Assembly (NCBI GenBank): GCA_001931875.2
Contig: MSJH02000148.1
Span: forward strand, 1 to 33,222
Direction of reading: 5' to 3'
DNA from: Byssochlamys sp. IMV 00236
Taxonomy: Eukaryota; Ascomycota; Eurotiomycetes; Eurotiales; Thermoascaceae
Length of the DNA: 33,222 nt
This document shows positions 10,063-19,654 of this stretch, one piece after another (within the stretch, counting starts at the first letter, position 1; each line of letters begins with the position of its first letter). The translations under genes and the position numbers were made by a program. A model generated the notes under the pieces. It saw nothing but the letters and a program-made list of their open reading frames with translations, had not been told where the DNA came from and made no database searches.

Positions 10063-10863
10063 ATGACTTTCTTTACAGACAAAAGAGTCAAAGGCGATGA
10101 TGAATCTGACAAGAGCTCTATTCGTTTGTCTGAATCAGTCCAGTTCCAACGTGATGATATCCTGATCTGCGCCACTCATGGAAAGATATATGCTATACAC
10201 AAGAGAAATGGTATTAGATTATGGGGCTCAAAATTCCCAACGGGCGCGTCAGGTGGTATTGTCGCACTCTTTGTTACGGACTATGATAAACTGATTGCTG
10301 GTGCAAATGGTAAAACTGCTTGCTTGGATCTAATGACAGGAGAGACATTATGGGTGAATAAGATGCCAGGATTTGGATACTCTGAAGTCTCAGTGATCAG
10401 TACACCTAGTCGATTTTTATCTCCCAGAGAAGGATTCCAAAGTGTTGATCCACCTGGATATAATGAACCATCTAACCTGGGAAGACCTATCATCCTGGCA
10501 GCTTCAAAAGGTAAAATCATGGCTATTGATAGCAACAGTGGCGAAGAGATGTGGAGATACAATTGCCCAGGTGGCTGGTACAATATACCCGTTGCGATTA
10601 TAGAGCCACCCAGTTTAGAGCATGGACGACCTGAACAACTTGTATATGTCGGAGCAGGAAAGTGGGTGTACTGTTTACAAGCACAAACGGGTGAGGTCGT
10701 ATGGAGCTGTAAGGTCTCAGGCGCTATGTTTGGATTGAACTACATGACACTGGCCACACCATGGAGCTCTCGTCTTGCTGCTGAAGCATATTCTGCATTT
10801 AGTCAAAATCCTAGTGCACAAGCAAGAGATTGGGAAAGAGAACAAGAGAGAAGAAGATCATGA
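10063..10863 (+). CDS. PQQ-type beta-propeller protein of unknown function
   Basis: This is a complete intronless frame of 266 residues. Four repeats of the PQQ/quinoprotein blade type are visible at about 32-57, 76-102, 142-168 and 192-218. Each has the pattern of a Gly-containing turn, a lys/ala-ile-asp strand, a TG or SG turn and a Trp (for example KIYAIHKRNGIRLW, KTACLDLMTGETLW, KIMAIDSNSGEEMW, VYCLQAQTGEVVW). The C-terminal 25 residues are charged and probably helical. No signal peptide or calcium/PQQ-binding dehydrogenase residues are obvious, so it is more likely a scaffold or binding protein than an enzyme. Four repeats are too few for a closed 7-8 blade ring. The start is supported by a TATA-like box about 70 bp upstream. 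Confidence 0.75.
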   Translation: MTFFTDKRVKGDDESDKSSIRLSESVQFQRDDILICATHGKIYAIHKRNGIRLWGSKFPTGASGGIVALFVTDYDKLIAGANGKTACLDLMTGETLWVNKMPGFGYSEVSVISTPSRFLSPREGFQSVDPPGYNEPSNLGRPIILAASKGKIMAIDSNSGEEMWRYNCPGGWYNIPVAIIEPPSLEHGRPEQLVYVGAGKWVYCLQAQTGEVVWSCKVSGAMFGLNYMTLATPWSSRLAAEAYSAFSQNPSAQARDWEREQERRRS

Positions 10864-11034
10864 TCTTATCGCACATATAATTATATTGCTGTATATTGTT
10901 ATATATATAAATAAATTATTCCCATGTATAATACCTACTTTAACTATACACATTAATAGAACGAATATTATCAAATGTTTATTTCATTGCCCTTAATATA
11001 CAAATGAAGAAGGGTAACAGTCATGTTTTAAGCT

Positions 11035-12332
11035 TTAGGTGTGATGAACAGATGGTGCATGAGAGGGTGGAGGAAGATGAGAAGGGGGTGGAGGCGAATG
11101 AGGGGGGTGAATAGAAGCAGGCATGTCCCCTTCTTCTTTTGCTTCTTCTTCTACTGTCGTTCCTTTTACTGCTGCTATTACATGAAGTCCAAGCTGATGG
11201 GCTGCATTGTAAAGCATCTGCCATACCAAAGAAATGAAGAATAAAACAATCGTCATGGCTAATAAGACATAGACATACTTTGTTAAAGAATATTCTATAT
11301 AATGGGAAGGGTTGCGATTGTACAGCAGTTCAATCCCAGCAATATAGCCTATCCTCGTTAGACAATCAACACCCAACATGACAAAATAAGCGCCTACAAA
11401 CGACGTAGAAAAGAACACCAGAGGACGTGCGGAAAAGAATGTAAGGATTCCCGCCATCAGTGCCATGCCAGCTAAAAAGCAGGGTCTACCGATATACTAT
11501 TTAATATTAATACATGTTGTACTATAGTTGTCATTTATAAAGAGGACTACATACATGTTCGATCACAAGGTTACTCTTCCACGTGCAAACAAAAGACGCA
11601 AGAGCAAGTCCACCAAAAGCTAACAAAAAGGATATAAATAATTGTATAAAGATGCTTCGGCTTTCTTTTACCTCCAACAAGGTAAATGGTTATGTACCAG
11701 AAATGAACATATAATGCAGCGCCTAATATACCCAACCCTGCAGGGACCACAATCATGGTGATATGATCATTAATGTATCCATTTGATGGCCTACAATTGG
11801 CTAGCGCGATCCAGGTCATTGACCCGAAGGTTAATAGTCCCATGATAAACAGCATTGGTTTAAACATGCGGAAACCCATTACACATAAAAACACACCAAA
11901 GGCAATAAGAATAGCGCCTAATGCAGCCATTTGAGGTGTAATACCACTTTCGCTTCCATAGACCGTAGCTATACAAGAATTATTCATAGGAGCAAAGAGA
12001 GTGAGAATTGAATACCTACTGTACCACTCTGGTGTCAATGCAGGAATGGCTGTGGTCTGGACTTTGTTTCCATTGTCTTTATCATTACTATCCTTGCTGC
12101 TTGATTGTGTTGGGGAAGTGCTAGAGCGAGTTGAACTAGATGATCGACTAGTTATCGAATGATGATAATCTATAACATCATCACCCTCTGTTGGCGTTTC
12201 ACCTCTTTTCGAAATATCAATTGTCTTTGTTGGAGTATTGATGTTTACAGATGCAGGCATTGAGCATGTATTGGTTATAAATATGAGGAGCGTAAGACAG
12301 AGTAGCATCCATTTTCCTTGCATCCATCTCAT
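11035..12332 (-). CDS. Multi-pass membrane protein, DUF4203/TMEM198-like
   Basis: The exons are 12332-11672, 11619-11555 and 11496-11035, with introns of 52 and 58 bp (GT-AG, phases 1 and 0). They encode 395 residues. The order is a signal peptide (about 1-25), a Ser/Thr-rich luminal or extracellular stretch to about 100, and then a block of about seven hydrophobic helices. Typical features of the TM7SF3/TMEM198-like (DUF4203) fold are a glycine-rich first helix (ALGAILIAFGVFLCVMGFRMF), GLGILGAALYV, and an exon 2-3 junction reading GAFGGLALASF. The tail carries a proline- and histidine-rich cytoplasmic segment. The molecular role in fungi is not known. The small 65 bp middle exon restores an otherwise broken helix, which supports the model. 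Confidence 0.75.
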
Positions 12333-13560
12333 TATAGCAAAAGAAACGAAACCAAGAATACGAGATTAGTGAAAAGAAGCGAAAAGAAAGTGTTTTATAC
12401 TGTTGTTTTATATCCTTTCTCTGTTATTAACAATAACAAAACAAAGTTTGTTTTTTCTATTTTTAGGATAGAATAGAAAATAGACCAAGTTTGTGTGCTC
12501 TTGAATAAGGTGGTCTTTCTTGTTTTTTTTTTCTAGAGTTGTTCGGCTTGTAAGCAACGAGTAGTTCCGAAAAGACACTCTAATGTCATCATTCTTTACT
12601 CATCTACAAATACCCTTTTGTTACTCTTTTCTTTATTAGCCTATGGATTACAACAAGTATCTACATGACACACACTTGTTTATGCATTGTTGGTATCCCT
12701 TTTGGCAATACATACAGTTCCTAAACTGTGAATTTGTGATTGGTTGACTAAGCTTTTCAGTTGGCCAAATGTGAAGCGGCACGGGATAATGAAGTTGATC
12801 GCGTGTTTTCATAAAGGTAAATCAATAAATAGTTCAAACAGTTAGTATAAGCAAGCCTTCATGTATTCAGGCACAGTGGCTGTTATTGATACAACAAATT
12901 ATTCTTGTTCATCACAAGGACATTGTTGTAAACTATCTCTTGGGGTTTGTGATACCTCAAAAAGATATGAAGACAAGCATTGTTGAAAACACGTATTTTT
13001 CGAGTATAGTGTAGCATTTTATAAAGAAGCAATTTCAAGAATGACCCAAGGCATATTTGAAGAACATACGTTCAATAAAGAATTATGGAAAGGAGAAAAA
13101 AGCTTAGGATTTAAGAACCATGTATTAATAAAAGCATTTCAATAAACTCTCCCTCTTTTCTAGATCACCTATGCTTTGACCGAGATCATGAACACCTTTT
13201 GATTCGATACAGTCAAGTATGCCTATTATAGTAAAAGTTTACTATCGTCATATATTAATTAGAGTTGTGTAAGGCTATTGTGTCAGGAAACGTTATCATA
13301 AAGCAGCTTCTATCCTGTTATGCAGGATAGGCACATAACCAAGAATAACCTTATAGAATCATCATTATAGTGAGAAAAGACAGTGTTTACAATACTGCTT
13401 GTCAACTACAGACAAGGTCATGTCGTCAGATGACGTGTAGATAGAATCTAACCAAGAAATGGATTCAATCTGTTTTAATACTTGTATATCATCGAAATGC
13501 ATTATACATGTTAACTTTAATGACTTAAATATAAAGATTGAATAGTGTATTCTATTATAT
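12333..13560. other. Intergenic, 1.2 kb without a recognisable gene
   Basis: This stretch lies between the start of the DUF4203 gene and the 3' end of the PP2A scaffold gene, both on the minus strand. It is AT-rich with only short frames. It contains a 7 bp inverted repeat at 13311-13329 (TATCCTG...CAGGATA) and an everted TGACG pair near 13425-13436. The first 200 bp next to 12333 should hold the membrane protein promoter. Confidence 0.55.
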
Positions 13561-15978
13561 TTAGCAGCTTTGTACTATAATAAAGAAAAAAGTGTTAGTC
13601 AAATAAATCAAGTTGTAATAGGTTTTACCTGTCAAGATGGCCTTTTCTGCAAACCATTTAACATCTACATCAGAATCTTGACTTAACTGTTGCAAAACAT
13701 CATTGATCTTGGTTGATACAGCTTCAGCAGTTTGAGGATTTTGCTTCAGAATAGGTGCTAATACTTCTAAAGATTTAGCCACGTTGAATCTGACATTTGG
13801 AATAGGATCATTCACAAGTTCAACCACTGTGGGTAACACATTATCTTTGATAATCTCTGGTGTAAGAGAAACAGCCATAGTCTAAATGAGGGTCATTATT
13901 TGAGTGAGATGTCAATAAATCAATTCAACTTACAGTGAGAGCAAAGAGAGTAGTCATGCGATAGAGGTAGTTTTCATTGTGAGCCATTTCATTCACTCTT
14001 GGTAAAATGGTATTTTTTGCCCAATCATATCCAAATATTTCTACTAACTTCTTGAGGTTGGTTGTAGCTGCATCACGAATAGAAAAAACTGTATCACCCA
14101 ACCAGGACAAGCACAGATCGAGTAGTTTATCATCGAAAAATCCAATGCCTAATTGTGAGGCTAATAGAGGAATATACTGAATAATGGCTAATCTTACTCG
14201 CCATTGTTTATCTTCTGCTAACTCCACAATGGCAGGTAAAAGTGATTGAGAGAGACTATCAACTCCAATAACTAATACATGTTAATTCTATTAATTGTTT
14301 CTCTCTCTTTCTTACCTTGATTGACATCCTCTAGATTAGAAATAATATTGAGTCGTACTTCAGGGAAATCATCTTTTAATAGTTGGAGGAATAATGGTAA
14401 AAGGTATTCAATTGTTCTATATAAAACACTTAGTATCATTTTGTATATAACCTATGAATACTTTACTGCTCTTTTTCTAAAATAGGAGCAAATCCACTGA
14501 TATTTGTTGCAACTGCTGATCTCACATGCTGGTTTGTATCAATCACTAATTCTTTAAAGCATGGAATAATCTTTTCAATCACAACGTTCTTTTCAAGCAA
14601 TTTTGAAAATCCTGTATAATTGTGTTATTTTTTATATCTCACTTTTCCTTGTATTCGTACCTGGTGCTTGACCAATAGCCAATATCTTGACTTCACCTTC
14701 ACTATCTTTGATTAGGTTCAAGAACAGTGCCAACTTTTCCTCTATGGTGATTGCATCGCTAGTTGCTTCACATAACTAAGAACAAGTATTAATTTTGAAT
14801 CAACTATTAGAGGAAAACTACCTCTGTGAAATGAGATGCTACTGCATATCTAACTCTCCATGACTTATCTTGCCCAAGTGCTTTCAATGTAGATAGTAAA
14901 TATTGTCTAAATTCTTCAGGTGAAATGACTTTGGCTATCTGTACTAAATCCTCTACTGTCAATAAACGTACAGTATCCTGATCATCTGTCGTCAATCTTA
15001 GGAACAGTGGCAGAATATTATTAATAATAACTTCTGGTGTCAACTCTTTTGAAAAGTTCTATATATATATATATATATAAATATAAATGGTTATTATATA
15101 TTATGTTCAACATGTTGATATCTTACAGCAAGTGCTTTGGCAGCCGCTCTTCTAACCATAGGCGTGTCGTCTTGAATAAGCGCAGCAAATGAACTATAAA
15201 AAGAGTCAGCGCACAGAAATCTTGATCCTCATTTGATCTCTTACGTTCGTAATTCACTTTGCTGTTCAGGTGTACATTTAGAGTATCCTACAGCATAAAG
15301 GCCGCATGCGGATATACGTCCTGTAAACCATTCTGCATTTGAAAGACGTTTTAATAGAGGAAGAAAGTAATGTGTAACTTGAAATGCATTCAGCAACTTG
15401 GCGATATTGTTGATTGAATCCACTGCCTAAATATAAACAATTTGAAGTAAATATCCAATCATAATCGTCTTGATTTCTCTCTTACCTTGTCTCTCACAAG
15501 TACTTCTTCTACAGATGCGAGGTTTTCCAAAGGAGCCAAGATAAAATGCGCGTATTCAGGGCCACCTACATATTCGCCAAAGTTACCAAGCTCTTCAGCT
15601 ACTGCTAAAAGCACTTCATCCTCATCATCAATTCCTTCTACATTACAAAGAATTAAAAAAAAAGGGGGGCATAAAGGGTAATGATAATATATTACCGCAC
15701 AGAAAAGGAATCAGCTCATCTCGTGTTCTTTGGGGACCAAGTGCCATAGCAATGGTACTCAAGTTTCTAATAGCGTTCAAGCGTAACTGTACATCTTCGT
15801 TTTTAAGTTCATCTACTAGAACAGCTATAGGATAGAGTTCTTGTTCATCATTAGGTCTGTCACCAAAGTTGTTCTCAGGTGCTAATGTTGTTGCATTCGT
15901 TACGTTGGAAGAAGAAGAGCCAAGCGAAGATGTTCCTGGCTCAATGTTGTTTGTTTGTGCAGTTGGATCAAGTTCCAT
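13561..15978 (-). CDS. TPD3: PP2A scaffold subunit A (PR65), HEAT-repeat protein
   Basis: This is the structural subunit that joins the catalytic and regulatory subunits of protein phosphatase 2A. There are eleven exons: 15978-15696, 15637-15486, 15426-15245, 15193-15127, 15058-14822, 14775-14661, 14611-14467, 14416-14316, 14271-13934, 13881-13629 and 13574-13561. All introns are GT-AG, 44-68 bp, with consistent phases, and the product is 628 residues. HEAT repeats run through the whole protein. Diagnostic blocks include [86 protein letters not shown] and DVDVKWFAE. About 40 extra N-terminal residues, rich in Ser, Thr and Asn, precede the PR65 start. The fourth intron ends in an (AT)n tract directly before its acceptor. 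The last intron (54 bp) is in frame without a stop. Confidence 0.93.
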
Positions 15979-16314
15979 ATTTTATGTTACTGATAGAAAA
16001 AAGAAAGAAAAGAAAAAAAATAAAATAAAATGCGTGCGTGTCCAAAAATAAGCTTTTAGTCACGTGATTGATACAATGTTTTAATCTCTATGGTCAACTT
16101 GCTTGTAGCAAAGCAGAGCTAAAGGGCAAAGCAAGAAAGCATTCCTCAAATTTATCGTCATTTGTGTCCTTTTTACGAGAATGTTTATATCTCCTTTGAT
16201 TGATTCTTGGACAACAATAATTTCATACTTTCATTTCTGTCAAAATAACTAAAAAAGGCATAGTCCGGTTTTTAATGCAAGTTCGTTTCTAACCTCTTTA
16301 TTTATTTATGTGTT
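15979..16314. promoter_or_regulatory. Divergent promoter region of the PP2A scaffold and amino acid transporter genes
   Basis: These 336 bp separate the two outward-facing start codons, so they must serve both genes. They contain A/G-rich runs next to the PR65 start and the E-box at 16059-16068. There is no clear TATA box close to the transporter start. Confidence 0.7.
16059..16068. promoter_or_regulatory. CACGTG E-box (GTCACGTGAT)
   Basis: This palindromic CACGTG core has GT on the left and AT on the right and lies about 250 bp upstream of the transporter start. Such sites are bound by bHLH factors of the Cbf1/Pho4/USF/MITF-TFE type. Binding is inferred from the motif alone. Confidence 0.5.
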
Positions 16315-18298
16315 ATGGAGTCAAGCCAGATACCAGAAAGCACTATTGCCAGCATCGCTCAACAACATTTGGTACATGAGACTGACGCCCAAGGCTCAGA
16401 CGAGGAGGCTGCGATAAACACTTCTCCTACTTCCAATACAGACATATCTATACCCTACCATTTACCAGGTGCTGCCATTACTCACGACATTTATAATCAT
16501 GTCAACACGCTTGTTCAACAGAATCAGCAATTACAAAGGTCACAGTCTACGAACGAACTACGGTCAAAGCACCGACCCAATGAAGGGCCGGAGCCGACAT
16601 TCGAATACCTTGACAAACCAGGCGGATTCAGAAGGTTCCATGTTCAACAGCAGCACTGGCTAGCACAACAACAACAGCAGCAAGAGCAACAAGAGCATAA
16701 TCCAGCATTTCATGAATTGTTTCGTCCTGACTCTGTCTGTTCGAACCGTCAAGAATACACTGTAGGTCTCCTTCAACCAGCCGAACAACGTCCCACTCGG
16801 CACTTTCTAGAGTACCTGGCACTCACCTCAGTCATAAATCAATTCGCAGGCGAAGATCTATCCGATTCTGAATCAGAGGAAGGCGAAATATCAGAAACAA
16901 CACGGCTGCTACTGCTACACCGACCAAAGAAAAAGAAAAAGACGGTAGAAGCCAAGGCTGATGTACGAAAGACAATTTTTTTGCTCTTTAAAGCATTCAT
17001 TGGCAGTGGTATCTTATTTCTTCCCAAAGCCTTTTGTAATGGAGGTCTAGTCTTCTCTATTGTCTTGATGTGGTTAATGGGTGGTATATCATTATATTGC
17101 TTTCTACTGCTGTTGGAATGTAAAGTGCAATTCCCAGGCAGCTACGGTGATATCGGAGGACGACTCTATGGGCCATGGATGAGAAGCATCGTGTTAATTT
17201 CTATTGCTGTGTCACAGGTAGGTACTGTAAGGCAGTAAATCAGTTGGTAAACTAATCAAGAATTAGATGGGGTTCATGTGTGGTGGAACTATATTTATAG
17301 TGCAGAATGTGATTGAAGCCGTACGGGTCATCAGCCATGACACAGTTCATCTTTCTCCTCGTCTTGTCTTTATCCTGCTCATGATATTGCTCACACCACT
17401 TGTTTTGATTCGAAACATTGCGAGACTTTCGCCTACAGCGCTTATATCAGACGCTCTTATCATCGCGGGTCTTGTCGTCCTGCTTTGTTATGATGGAGCT
17501 GAGATTGTGACATCTCCAACCCATACAGGCCCTAATATTCACTGGTTATTTAATCCTGTTGGCTATACTACCTTTATTGGCACAGCTGTCTATTCATACG
17601 AAGGAATTGGTTCGTACTTGATTGACATTTGCGCGTATAAAGAAGACGACTAACCCAAACATGTAGGCTTGATCATACCCATTCGCGACTCTATGGAGAA
17701 ACCAGAAAAGTTTCCTTTTGTACTTGCCTTTGTCATGTTTTTGGTTGCATGTACACTATGTACCGTAGGCGCATTAGGATATATTGCGTTTGGTCAACAA
17801 GTGGAGACGGTAGCCTTACTGAATCTACCTCCGGGCATCTTGTCCAGCTCGGTTCAGCTGGGATATGCAGTAGCTGTCTTGCTTTCAAACGCACTCACCT
17901 TGTTTCCAACCATACGTATCATTGAGCACGCCTTGTTTGGGGATTTGACAGGTAAACACAACCTGTTTATCAAGTGGGAAAAAAACATGCTCCGTGTCAC
18001 TGTGGTAATTGTTGGCACTCTGATTGCTTGGGTAGGCGCTAGTGATTTGGACAAGTTTGTTAGTTTAATTGGATCTGTCTGCTGCTGTAAGTTCTCATCC
18101 CTTTCTCTCTCTATAAATATTCACTCACATCTGTGTTTAGGTCCATTAAGTTTGATATTTCCGCCTCTCTTCCATTTGGGATTACCGGGTACAACAGTAT
18201 GGAAACGATGGATTGATAGATTGCTCATCCTTTTTGGTACATCTGTCATGGTTTTTACATTCTACAGTACTTCAAAACAATGGGCGACTCGAGGATAA
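16315..18298 (+). CDS. Vacuolar-type amino acid transporter (AAAP family, Avt3/Avt4-like)
   Basis: This is a proton-coupled amino acid transporter, probably of the vacuolar membrane. The exons are 16315-17217, 17267-17609, 17667-18086 and 18141-18298, with introns of 49, 57 and 54 bp. They encode 607 residues. A long hydrophilic N-terminus (1-218) has Gln-rich runs near residue 120 and an acidic Ser stretch, then ETTRLL at 194-199, an acidic dileucine sorting motif. The family signature follows: KAFIGSGILFLPKAF in TM1, TM segments throughout, SYEGIG at the exon 2-3 junction and IIPIRDSMEKPEKFP after it, all typical of Avt3/SLC36 proteins. The second intron uses a weak donor, GTTCGT, but the acceptor and the protein match support it. 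The gene is divergent from the PP2A scaffold gene. Confidence 0.87.
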
Positions 18299-18415
18299 AG
18301 CGAGATCTTTATTAAAATAAAGTAAGCAGTGACACCGATACTTGCATGCGCAAGTTGGTATATAATTATAAACAATACACAAAGAGAGATAAAGCAATAA
18401 AGAGAATGAGGACTA

Positions 18416-19090
18416 CTAGTAGGTCACAACTACCTTCTTTCTGAGCCATTTATCTTCTTCCAAACATTGATGAAGCAAAAAGTGACCGACGTCCTTACGA
18501 GAGACTGTATAGCCCGAGATGCCTTCATTTGCTCTATACTTGCCTTTCAGTCCTCCATCTGTTAAAAGACTGGGTCTGACTAAGATCCAGTTGGGTATAT
18601 GTTTGTTCTTTTCTCCTGTCACTAGCTTCTCAAGCTCTAGTTTATCCATATGAGGTTCATGCAAGAGGAACCGGTACATTGGACGGAACAGATAAGGTAC
18701 TTCAGACATACCATCCAGGCCTGTAGTTGACACGACCACTAATCGTTTAGGGCGATCCTCTTCTGGTAATCTATCTATGACCTCCAAGAACACGGTCATC
18801 GAGTCTCGACAGAGATCAGGTGTCACCATGGATCTTGTCTTCATATCGAACGCACTTCCAATAGAGAACACGGCGATATCTGTCTGTCTGACCGTCTGCT
18901 CAACATCTTTGTGCACCAGAGCGTCACCTTGGATAAGCGTCAGTTTAGCTTTTTGCTTATCAGTGTAGTCTATCTTGCTAGGATTGCGGACGAGAAGTTT
19001 GAATTGCATATGTGGTTTAGATTCTAAGCCTTGGACTACCATAGCTTGAGAGCAGCCTTTAGATCCACCAAGAACAGCGATGCGTACCAT
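18416..19090 (-). CDS. Atypical short-chain dehydrogenase / NAD(P)-binding protein
   Basis: This intronless gene encodes 224 residues with a Rossmann fold. The N-terminal strand and glycine-rich loop, IAVLGGSKGCSQ (residues 4-15), bind the dinucleotide. Next come LVRNPSK after the second strand, a GDALV segment, TDIAVFSIGSA (strand 4), RLVVVSTTG (strand 5) and WILVRPSLLTDGG (strand 6). This layout is that of atypical SDRs of the NmrA or biliverdin-reductase-B kind. The classical YxxxK catalytic pair is not evident, so the reaction cannot be predicted. A TATAAAA box on the minus strand at 19164-19158, about 70 bp upstream, supports the start. Confidence 0.82.
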   Translation of the reverse strand: MVRIAVLGGSKGCSQAMVVQGLESKPHMQFKLLVRNPSKIDYTDKQKAKLTLIQGDALVHKDVEQTVRQTDIAVFSIGSAFDMKTRSMVTPDLCRDSMTVFLEVIDRLPEEDRPKRLVVVSTTGLDGMSEVPYLFRPMYRFLLHEPHMDKLELEKLVTGEKNKHIPNWILVRPSLLTDGGLKGKYRANEGISGYTVSRKDVGHFLLHQCLEEDKWLRKKVVVTY

Positions 19091-19654
19091 GATTTTTGAT
19101 TAAGAAAATGGAAAAGAAAAAGATAATGCAGGTCATGGTTGATGGATTCAGCGATCATTTTATATGCGCGCGGAACTGTGGCGCAAGAAACGTCACTATT
19201 CACTTGGCTGTCCTACCTGAGAACAAGGGCATCTTTGACCTTGACTACAAATAAAAAAAGAGGGAGAATAAGCAGTGATAAATATAAAAGCTCATGCTCA
19301 TTGCGAGTGTATATATTCGTACAGATATGCGTATATATGCTTGTATATATTTATGATAGGATCAATGGCCAAGAAGTTGTCTCGATTGATCTTGGCAACG
19401 GCCACGAAGAGTCCCAAGTTTAATTTTCTTTAGCAATAGTGGTTACACCTAGTACTCAGCTTGGTTATACTAATACTCAGCTTACTCAGCTGATTTATGA
19501 CACTATCAAGAAAACTTCCTGTCTGTTATCTACGTTTCATTACTTTTAGCCAGGATTATCTCTGGTAACAGTCAAAGTATTTTTATTGTTTCAAGTTGAT
19601 CTGTAACAGTAACACATTTAAGGAGCAAAAGATGACACCAAACGCTTTGGAAAT
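19091..19654. other. Intergenic with three TACTCAGCT repeats
   Basis: These 564 bp lie between the SDR start and the stop of the unknown eight-exon gene. They hold the SDR TATA box and three direct copies of TACTCAGCT at 19453-19461, 19474-19482 and 19483-19491; the last two are adjacent. No gene is evident. Confidence 0.55.
19158..19164 (-). promoter_or_regulatory. TATA box of the SDR gene
   Basis: TATAAAA reads on the minus strand about 70 bp upstream of the start codon at 19090, inside a short GC-rich patch (GCGCGC). Confidence 0.5.

Noticed and set aside
11041..11244. Met/Arg/Trp-rich plus-strand ORF
   Set aside because: It is antisense to the Pro/His-rich tail of the DUF4203 protein, and there is no independent support.
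13311..13329. 7 bp inverted repeat as a terminator
   Set aside because: It is short, has no following T-run, and intrinsic terminators are not expected for Pol II genes.
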